From assembly GCA_007118495.1 (NCBI GenBank), contig SKRM01000032.1, positions 98,223 to 134,174 on the forward strand: a stretch of 35,952 nt of DNA, written 5' to 3'. Below are positions 30,226-35,952 of this stretch, piece after piece; position 1 is the stretch's first letter, and every line of letters starts with the position of its first letter. Made by a program: the position numbers and the translations under genes. Under the pieces are notes generated by a model. That model had not been told where the DNA came from. It saw nothing but the letters and a program-made list of their open reading frames with translations, and did not search any database. The DNA comes from Bacteroidales bacterium (GTDB taxonomy: Bacteria > Bacteroidota > Bacteroidia > Bacteroidales > UBA7960).

Positions 30226-33021
30226 ATGGAAAAAGATAATTTATCATATCTGGGCAATTTAGAAGGTAGCCAACTTGAGTCTATGTACCAGGATTACCTG
30301 AATGACAGGAATAGTGTTGATTCCGGCTGGCAAAAGTTTTTCGACGGTTTTGAGTTTGCCCGTATCCGTTATCCCTCACCCGAGGGCGCCTCAGAAAGCG
30401 AAACCAAGCTCTTTCGAAATGAGTTCAACGTCATAAATCTCATTCATGCTTACCGTGAACGAGGCCATTTATTTACCAAAACAAACCCTGTTAGAACCCG
30501 CAGAAAGTATTTTCCTTCTCTTGACCACCAAAACTTTTCATTGAATGACAGTGATCTGGATACCAGTTTTCAGGCGGGGACAGAGCTTGGAATAGGGAAA
30601 GCAAAGCTGAGGAGTATCGTAACCCATCTTCAGCAGACATACTGCCAGAGTATTGGTGCGGAATTCATGTATATCCGATCTCCTGAAATAGTTCAGTGGC
30701 TTAAAGAGCGTATGGAAGGTTCCAAGAATACGCCTGCTTTTGATCAGGCAAAAAAGAAGCAGATACTTGGAAAGCTCATTGAAGCAGTAGAATTTGAACA
30801 CTTTGTACGGAAAAGGTTTCCCGGACAAAAGCGCTTTTCTCTTGAAGGTTGCGAAACCCTTATTCCTGCCCTGGACGCTGCCATTGATAGGGGAGCAGGT
30901 CTGGGAATACTTGAATATGTTATTGGCATGGCCCACAGGGGAAGACTTAATGTCCTGGGGAATATCCTGAAAAAACCATACCGCCAAATTTTCAGCGAGT
31001 TTGAAGGCAAGGAGTATGCCGAAGAAACCCTTCTTGGTGATGTCAAATACCATTTGGGATGTACCCTTGAAACCACCACCCGGAGCAACCACCTTATCAA
31101 CCTGAGTATTGCACCCAATCCAAGTCATTTGGAAGCGGTAGACCCTGTGGTTGAAGGTATTGCCAGAGCTAAAGCTGACATCAAGCACGACAGAAATTAC
31201 CTAAAAGTGGCACCTGTTCTCATTCATGGTGACGCTTCAGTGGCAGCCCAGGGTGTTGTTTACGAAGTTTTACAAATGTCGCAATTGCAAGGTTATAAAA
31301 CCGGAGGTACCATTCACCTGGTTATTAACAACCAGCTCGGATTTACCACCAACTACCTTGACGGCAGGTCGAGCACTTATTGTACAGATGTGGCCAAAAC
31401 CATACAGGCTCCCATCTTCCATGTAAACGGTGACGATGTAGAAGCCGTGGTATATACCATTGAGTTGGCCATGGAGTTCAGACAAAAATTTCAACGAGAC
31501 GTTTTCATTGACCTGCTTTCATACAGAAAATATGGGCATAACGAAAGTGACGAACCCAGATTTACCCAGCCTGTTTTATATAAAATTATTGAAAAGCATC
31601 CTGATCCGGCAAGTATTTACATTGAAAAACTACTCAAACAGAAAATGGTTTCCAATGATGAAGTCGCCAAATTAAAAAGTGACTTTCAGCAGATCATGGA
31701 TGCCGAACTGGAAGAAGGCCGGAAAATTGAGAAGGGTAATATTGATCCATTTCTGGAGAATACCTGGAAGGGAATTCCCAAAGCCAAAGCAGATGATTTA
31801 ATGACATCTGTTGATACTGGCGTTGATGCCGTAACTCTGCAAGCGCTGGGCGAAAAAATCACAAGCCTTCCTGAAGGGAAGAATTTTTTCAGGAAAACCA
31901 TCAGGCTTATGCAGGAAAGGCAAAAAATGATACGCGACAATGGCCCCATTGATTGGGCCATGGGAGAGACCCTGGCATATGCCAGTCTGCTTCACGAAGG
32001 GTTTTCAGTAAGGATCTCCGGACAGGATGTTGAAAGGGGAACTTTCAGTCACAGGCATGCCGTGCTTAAAATTGAAGATTCTGAAGAGGAATATGTCCCT
32101 TTGCAGCAATTAGGTGAGGGTCAGGCCGCATTTGAGATCTACAACTCGCTTTTGTCAGAATATGGGGTTCTTGGTTTTGAATACGGATATGCCATGGCTG
32201 GTCCACAAAAGCTGGTCATTTGGGAAGCACAATTCGGTGATTTCAACAATGGAGCGCAGATTGTTATTGATCAGTTCATTACCAGTGCCGAAGAAAAGTG
32301 GAAAGTGATGAACGGATTGGTCATGTACCTCCCACATGGCTACGAAGGGCAAGGACCTGAGCACTCAAGTGCAAGAATGGAAAGATTCCTGGCCATGTGC
32401 GCTGAAAATAACATTCAGGTGGCCAATTGCACCACACCAGCCAACTTATTTCACCTGCTTCGCAGGCAAATGAAAAGGAATTTCCGTAAGCCACTGATCG
32501 TTTTTACTCCCAAAAGCCTGCTCAGACATCCGGAATGTGTTTCAAGCATAGACGACCTGAGCAAGGGACATTTCCATACAGTGATTGATGATGCAGTTGC
32601 AGATGCTGCAAAAGTTGACCGTGTGGTGTTATGCAGCGGTAAAATATATTATGATCTCCATGAGGAAAGGGTACAAAAGGGCATCAAAAACACAGCTATA
32701 ATAAGATTGGAGCAGCTCTACCCCCTCCCCCAGCGCGAAATCGGGCTTTTGCTGAAAAAATACAAAAACGCCAATCGATGGGTGTGGGTTCAGGAAGAGC
32801 CTCAAAATATGGGAGCATGGCCTTTTATTCTGATGAATTTCAAAGGGGTTAGCATGAGCGTCATTGCCCGCCCCCCAAGCGCAAGCCCGGCAAGTGGATC
32901 CAGTAAGTTCCACCAGATGCAACAACGCAAGATAGTTGAGAAAGCATTTGAGGAATGCGACTGTGAAAATGTATGCAAAGAATGTAAACAGTTATGTATA
33001 AGCCATTTGGTTGAAGCATAA
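30226..33021 (+). CDS. sucA: 2-oxoglutarate dehydrogenase E1 component
   Basis: 931 residues from ATG 30226 (an upstream TTG is not used); the E. coli protein has about the same length. E1 decarboxylates 2-oxoglutarate with thiamin diphosphate and passes the succinyl group to lipoyl-E2. The N-terminal Tyr-Leu-Gly-Asn...Leu-Glu-Ser-Met-Tyr-Gln-Asp-Tyr segment is E2/E3-binding. ThDP-site segments include His-Gly-Asp-Ala-Ser-Val-Ala-Ala-Gln-Gly and Asn-Asn-Gln-Leu-Gly-Phe-Thr-Thr; also Tyr-Arg-Lys-Tyr-Gly-His-Asn-Glu and Ser-Gly-Gln-Asp-Val-Glu-Arg-Gly-Thr-Phe-Ser-His. The C-terminus is odd: five cysteines (911, 913, 917, 920, 924) lie within 14 residues. sucB begins 15 bases after the stop. Confidence 0.95.
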   Translation: MEKDNLSYLGNLEGSQLESMYQDYLNDRNSVDSGWQKFFDGFEFARIRYPSPEGASESETKLFRNEFNVINLIHAYRERGHLFTKTNPVRTRRKYFPSLDHQNFSLNDSDLDTSFQAGTELGIGKAKLRSIVTHLQQTYCQSIGAEFMYIRSPEIVQWLKERMEGSKNTPAFDQAKKKQILGKLIEAVEFEHFVRKRFPGQKRFSLEGCETLIPALDAAIDRGAGLGILEYVIGMAHRGRLNVLGNILKKPYRQIFSEFEGKEYAEETLLGDVKYHLGCTLETTTRSNHLINLSIAPNPSHLEAVDPVVEGIARAKADIKHDRNYLKVAPVLIHGDASVAAQGVVYEVLQMSQLQGYKTGGTIHLVINNQLGFTTNYLDGRSSTYCTDVAKTIQAPIFHVNGDDVEAVVYTIELAMEFRQKFQRDVFIDLLSYRKYGHNESDEPRFTQPVLYKIIEKHPDPASIYIEKLLKQKMVSNDEVAKLKSDFQQIMDAELEEGRKIEKGNIDPFLENTWKGIPKAKADDLMTSVDTGVDAVTLQALGEKITSLPEGKNFFRKTIRLMQERQKMIRDNGPIDWAMGETLAYASLLHEGFSVRISGQDVERGTFSHRHAVLKIEDSEEEYVPLQQLGEGQAAFEIYNSLLSEYGVLGFEYGYAMAGPQKLVIWEAQFGDFNNGAQIVIDQFITSAEEKWKVMNGLVMYLPHGYEGQGPEHSSARMERFLAMCAENNIQVANCTTPANLFHLLRRQMKRNFRKPLIVFTPKSLLRHPECVSSIDDLSKGHFHTVIDDAVADAAKVDRVVLCSGKIYYDLHEERVQKGIKNTAIIRLEQLYPLPQREIGLLLKKYKNANRWVWVQEEPQNMGAWPFILMNFKGVSMSVIARPPSASPASGSSKFHQMQQRKIVEKAFEECDCENVCKECKQLCISHLVEA

Positions 33022-33036
33022 AAAACAAAACCCATC

Positions 33037-34362
33037 ATGACAGTTGATATTAGAGTACCTGAAGCAGGCGAATCAATTACACAGGTTGAACTGGCCAGAT
33101 GGCTGGTTGAAGATGGTCAATACGTTGAGAAAGACCAGGAAATAGCAGAAATAGATTCAGATAAGGCAACCCTCACCATCAGTGCAGAAGCTGCCGGTAA
33201 GATCAGCCTGTTGATGGAAGAAGGAACCACCACTGAACCTGGAAAAATCATTGGACGAATTGACTCGAAGGCTGAGGCTAAGGAGAAAACCAGCGAAAAG
33301 CCCGGGGATGAAGCAGAAGAGAAAGCTGAGGAGAAAGCTGAGGAGAAAGCTGAGGAAAAAGCTGAGGAAAAAGCTGAGGAAAAAGCTGAGGAAAAGACTG
33401 AGGAGACAGCTGAGGGAAAGGGAAGTAAACAAGAGTTTACATTCACACCCCAGGCCCAACGCTTATTGGATGATGAGGCAATTGAGCTTGACTGGGACAA
33501 CATCCGTCCTGATGGCAAGCGGATTACCAAGAAAGACATCCTTGCCGCCATTGCCAGTGCATCGAAAAAAACCTCAACACCTTCAGGAAAAACTCCACCT
33601 GTAGATATTCAGCCATCAGCGTGGGGGGGAAACCGGGATGTATCGCGCCAGAAAATGTCAACCCTCAGAAAAAAAATTGCAGAACGTCTGGTAGCAGTTA
33701 AAAATCAGACCGCCATGCTTACCACCTTCAATGAGGTGGACATGACAGCCGTGATGGAACTTCGCAAGAAACACCAGAAGGCATTTACCGAGAAATATGG
33801 CTTCAAACTGGGCTTCATGTCATTTTTTGTAAAAGCGGTGGCAGAAAGTATTCCATTTTACCCCCAGGTTAATGGCTTTATTGATGGCAATCAAATTGTT
33901 ATTCCCAACTATGCCGATGTGGGTATTGCCGTGAGCACACCAAAAGGGTTGATGGTACCTGTAATTCGCAACGCCGAGAAATTATCGGTTCCTGAATTGG
34001 AAGCGACCATCAGTGAACTCGCCAACAAGGCCAGAGATAATAAGATCACCATTGACGAACTTACAGGAGGCACCATTTCTATTACCAATGGAGGCGTATT
34101 TGGTTCTATGCTGTCAACACCTATCATCAATCCGCCACAAAGCGCCATACTGGGGATGCATAATATCGTGGAAAGACCGGTTGCCATTAACGGCAAAGTG
34201 GAGATTCGCCCCATCATGTACCTGGCACTCTCATACGACCACAGGGTTATTGATGGAAAGGAGTCGGTCAGTTTTCTTGTAAAAGTCAAGGAGTTCATTG
34301 AAAACCCCTCGAACTTGCTGCTTCATGGAAGAGAAGCCGGAGAAGTGATTTTGGGGTTATAG
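33037..34362 (+). CDS. sucB: 2-oxoglutarate dehydrogenase E2, dihydrolipoyl succinyltransferase
   Basis: 441 residues. A lipoyl domain (about 2-77) carries the lipoyl lysine Lys43 in Asp-Ser-Asp-Lys-Ala. A linker with a tandem Ala-Glu-Glu-Lys repeat (93-128) follows, then an E1/E3-binding peripheral domain (about 132-172, ending [10 protein letters not shown]) and the acyltransferase core with active-site His402 and Asp406 in Asp-His-Arg-Val-Ile-Asp-Gly. It moves the succinyl group from lipoamide to CoA. The E3 gene is not in the window. Confidence 0.95.
   Translation: MTVDIRVPEAGESITQVELARWLVEDGQYVEKDQEIAEIDSDKATLTISAEAAGKISLLMEEGTTTEPGKIIGRIDSKAEAKEKTSEKPGDEAEEKAEEKAEEKAEEKAEEKAEEKAEEKTEETAEGKGSKQEFTFTPQAQRLLDDEAIELDWDNIRPDGKRITKKDILAAIASASKKTSTPSGKTPPVDIQPSAWGGNRDVSRQKMSTLRKKIAERLVAVKNQTAMLTTFNEVDMTAVMELRKKHQKAFTEKYGFKLGFMSFFVKAVAESIPFYPQVNGFIDGNQIVIPNYADVGIAVSTPKGLMVPVIRNAEKLSVPELEATISELANKARDNKITIDELTGGTISITNGGVFGSMLSTPIINPPQSAILGMHNIVERPVAINGKVEIRPIMYLALSYDHRVIDGKESVSFLVKVKEFIENPSNLLLHGREAGEVILGL
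33313..33420 (+). repeat. 12-base tandem repeat coding an Ala-Glu-Glu-Lys array in sucB
   Basis: Nine in-frame units of 12 bases, consensus GCTGAGGAGAAA or GCTGAGGAAAAA, with the outer units diverged and the five central ones nearly identical. It codes a charged helical linker between the lipoyl and E3-binding domains. Near-identity of the central units points to recent slippage or unequal crossover, so length may differ between strains. Confidence 0.9.
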
Positions 34363-34396
34363 TTTATCTGAAACCAGCAAATTAAGGTAATATACA

Positions 34397-34924
34397 ATGG
34401 CACTCATTAAGTCAATCAGGGGATTTTACCCCACATTCGGCGCCAACTGCTATCTGGCTGAAAACGCCACCATTATTGGTGATGTAATCATGGGCGATCA
34501 TTGCAGTGTATGGTTTAATGCTGTCATTCGCGGTGATGTTCATCATATTCGTATTGGTCACCATGTGAATGTGCAAGACGGAGCCATTATACATTGCACC
34601 TATGAGACAGCACCCACAAACATTGGAAACAACGTAAGCATCGCACATAATGCTATTGTGCACGGATGCACCATTGAAGACAATGTGCTGGTGGGCATGA
34701 ACTCAGTAATAATGGACAATGCCGTTGTGGGAAAGAATTCGGTGATTGCCGCCGGAGCTGTGGTTTTGGAAAACACAGTCATTGAACCCGGCAGTGTATA
34801 TGCAGGTATTCCTGCCAAAAAAGTCAAGGACATCAGCCAGGAGCTTACCGCCGGACTACTGGAAAGGATTTCACGGAACTACATCAAGTACGCAGAGTGG
34901 TACAGAAATGAAGAAACAAAATAA
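34397..34924 (+). CDS. Gamma-carbonic-anhydrase-family (left-handed beta-helix) protein
   Basis: 175 residues of hexapeptide repeats forming a left-handed beta helix, then a C-terminal alpha helix. Metal-site histidines are His66 (Ile-Ile-His), His84 and His89 (Ile-Ala-His...Val-His-Gly). The family includes CamH, YrdA, CaiE and PaaY; many members have weak or no carbonic anhydrase activity, and the catalytic Glu residues of archaeal Cam are not evident here. It follows sucB by 34 bases on the same strand and likely shares its transcript. A role in handling CO2 from the 2-oxoglutarate step is a guess from position only. Confidence 0.87.
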   Translation: MALIKSIRGFYPTFGANCYLAENATIIGDVIMGDHCSVWFNAVIRGDVHHIRIGHHVNVQDGAIIHCTYETAPTNIGNNVSIAHNAIVHGCTIEDNVLVGMNSVIMDNAVVGKNSVIAAGAVVLENTVIEPGSVYAGIPAKKVKDISQELTAGLLERISRNYIKYAEWYRNEETK

Positions 34925-34967
34925 GCACCTGTGTTACATTTGGAGCACAAATGCAATACAGGTGCTT
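34923..34967. terminator. Long hairpin between convergent genes, probable bidirectional terminator
   Basis: Two 20-base arms (34923-34942 and 34948-34967) pair with one A-C mismatch and one G-T wobble, with a five-base loop. The stem begins inside the stop codon of the gamma-CA gene and fills most of the 67-base gap to the convergent ompH gene. No long T-run follows on either strand, so it may work as a hairpin roadblock or 3'-end protector rather than a classical terminator. Confidence 0.7.
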
Positions 34968-34991
34968 GCTATCCCTTTATTACTTCAATAA

Positions 34992-35504
34992 TTATATACC
35001 CAGCTCGGCTCTGACCAGGGGCATGATGTTCTCGCCGCCTTCCCAGAAGAGCAATGATCCACCGCTGGTGTCAAATATATAAGTAAAGCCGTTTTCGCGA
35101 CCAACCTTTTCAATGGCGTTCCTGGCCTTTTCAATGATGGGGTTTAGCAAACGACTTTCCTGCTCCATGATATCCTGCTGTGCTGATTCCTGGAATTCCA
35201 TGATGCGTTCCTGCAGGCTTTGCAGTTCGCGCTCCCTTGACTGGCGAACCAGTGTTGAAAAGGTTTCTTGTTTTTCAAGATAGTCCTGGTATTTTGACTG
35301 AAACTCCTGTTGCATGGCAACAAAGGTTTCTTCCAGATCTTGTGCGTATCTTTCCAGTTGGACAGTGGCTTCCTCGCGCCCCGGCATCATACGGAGGAGT
35401 TCATTGGTATTGATATGTCCGAATTTTGCCTGAGCCTGGGCCGAAAAAGAGGCGGTTCCCAGCAGGACAAGCATCATCAGGGCAACATTGCGAAGATTTT
35501 TCAT
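34992..35504 (-). CDS. OmpH/Skp-family periplasmic chaperone
   Basis: 170 residues: signal peptide ending Ser-Ala-Gln-Ala-Gln-Ala, then a short Gly-His-Ile-Asn-Thr-Asn-Glu-Leu-Leu start strand, a long charged coiled coil (about 45-125) forming the tentacle, and a closing strand region with Gly-Phe-Thr-Tyr-Ile-Phe-Asp. Skp trimers hold unfolded outer membrane proteins in the periplasm. Bacteroidota usually carry two or more such genes near bamA; none is seen here. Confidence 0.88.
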   Translation of the reverse strand: MKNLRNVALMMLVLLGTASFSAQAQAKFGHINTNELLRMMPGREEATVQLERYAQDLEETFVAMQQEFQSKYQDYLEKQETFSTLVRQSRERELQSLQERIMEFQESAQQDIMEQESRLLNPIIEKARNAIEKVGRENGFTYIFDTSGGSLLFWEGGENIMPLVRAELGI

Positions 35505-35543
35505 TACTATTTTGCTTAAAGATTAATATTTTATTTTGGCGCA

Positions 35544-35551
35544 CAAATTTA
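35544..35551 (-). promoter_or_regulatory. Bacteroidota -7 element for ompH
   Basis: The minus strand reads TAAATTTG, an exact TAnnTTTG match, 40 bases upstream of the ompH start. A minus-strand TTTG lies only 11 bases further up (35563-35566), closer than usual. Confidence 0.45.
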
Positions 35552-35663
35552 ATCAATCTAAACAAACTTACTGCATTTTTAACAGCATTTATGAAGTATG
35601 GCTGTTTAGCCCATTGACACTGAAACTTATATTTGCCTTGTTTTCATAAATTCAGAAAAAAGT

Positions 35664-35692
35664 TTTGGGAAAATAAAAAAAACGTATATTTG
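35664..35692 (+). promoter_or_regulatory. Bacteroidota promoter for tRNA-Gly
   Basis: TTTG at 35664-35667 and TATATTTG at 35685-35692, with a 17-base spacer. It lies 20 bases before the tRNA-Gly 5' end. Confidence 0.65.
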
Positions 35693-35712
35693 CAACCGCA
35701 ATGGCACCATAA

Positions 35713-35785
<73 letters not shown>

Positions 35786-35792
35786 CAAGTTT

Positions 35793-35817
35793 AACCTCTG
35801 AGAAGAGGTTTTTTTTT
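35793..35817 (+). terminator. Intrinsic terminator after tRNA-Gly
   Basis: Seven-base stem AACCTCT (35793-35799) / AGAGGTT (35804-35810) with a GAGA loop, then a run of T to 35817. It separates the two tRNA genes into different transcripts. Confidence 0.88.
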
Positions 35818-35841
35818 ACCACATCGTTACGTTCTTTCTTA

Positions 35842-35849
35842 TAACTTTG
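35842..35849 (+). promoter_or_regulatory. Bacteroidota -7 element for tRNA-Leu
   Basis: TAACTTTG matches TAnnTTTG, 15 bases before the tRNA-Leu 5' end and after the tRNA-Gly terminator. No clear TTTG at -33. Confidence 0.5.
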
Positions 35850-35864
35850 TAAGCGCGAAAGTAC

Positions 35865-35949
35865 GCCCGGATGGTGGAATTGGTAGACACCCAGGACTTA
35901 AAATCCTGTGGCCATTGCGGCCGTGCCGGTTCGAGCCCGGCTCCGGGTA
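35865..35949 (+). tRNA. tRNA-Leu (anticodon TAA)
   Basis: 85 bases, with a long variable arm typical of class II tRNA. The acceptor stem GCCCGGA pairs with TCCGGGT (first pair G-U), discriminator A. The anticodon loop CTTAAAA gives anticodon UAA, reading UUA and UUG. The T-arm has GGTTCGAGCCC. The 3' CCA is not encoded. Confidence 0.96.
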
Positions 35950-35952
35950 CTG

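Noticed and set aside
33313-33420. CRISPR-like repeat
   Set aside because: Units are 12 bases, contiguous and in frame within sucB, with no spacers.

Overview
The window looks like chromosomal DNA from a member of the Bacteroidota, most likely an anaerobic or marine Bacteroidales/Marinilabiliales-type organism. The evidence is the Bacteroidota -7 promoter motif TAnnTTTG in many intergenic gaps, few clear Shine-Dalgarno sites, type IX secretion genes (porT-like and a plug-domain gene), a complete Na+-translocating NADH:quinone reductase operon, and a SucA/SucB pair. No insertion sequence, phage gene or CRISPR array was seen.

Layout. 1-1357: the end of rplI, a terminator, a SpoU/TrmH RNA methyltransferase, and a small cysteine-rich membrane protein that resembles the Na+-NQR maturation factor NqrM. 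1354-4913 (minus): a four-gene Mla/MCE lipid transport operon (MlaD, PqiC-like lipoprotein, STAS-MlaE, MlaF). 5019-6969 (minus): ApbE flavin transferase and a cation diffusion facilitator. 7015-12894 (minus): nqrABCDEF. 12991-20314: housekeeping and envelope genes on both strands (T9SS plug protein, ThiS, a membrane-anchored unknown, an aspC-hldA-pdxH operon, PorT, a second TrmH methyltransferase, a Sir2 deacylase). 20315-20709: AT-rich regulatory gap. 20710-26401 (plus): a compact six-gene redox/sulfur operon. 26408-30045 (minus): S9 peptidase and a TPR protein. 30226-34924 (plus): sucA, sucB and a gamma-carbonic-anhydrase-like gene. 34992-35504 (minus): OmpH/Skp. 35713-35949: tRNA-Gly(GCC) and tRNA-Leu(UAA).

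The most unusual part is 20710-26401. It encodes an octaheme cytochrome c of the tetrathionate-reductase family with hydrophobic segments at both ends, a cytochrome b, a lipoprotein with two rhodanese domains, a YeeE/YedE sulfur transporter split over two genes whose second half carries a fused rhodanese domain, and a membrane-anchored rhodanese. All three rhodanese-bearing proteins end in the same tail, Pro-[Ile/Val]-x-Gly-Gly-Cys-stop. In two of them the usual rhodanese catalytic cysteine is replaced by serine, so the tail cysteine is the best candidate sulfur-carrying thiol. The tail recalls the GGCGG swinging arm of SoxY. I infer a membrane-associated sulfur-relay and respiration system that I do not recognise as a described one. 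Linking quinones, cytochromes, sulfane-sulfur carriers and import is inference from gene content.

Other genes fit together more conventionally. ApbE would attach FMN to NqrB and NqrC, and the NqrM-like protein could help assemble the NQR. PdxH would supply PLP to AspC in the same operon. The OGDH E1/E2 operon ends in a gamma-carbonic-anhydrase-like gene, and E1 carries an odd five-cysteine C-terminal tail.
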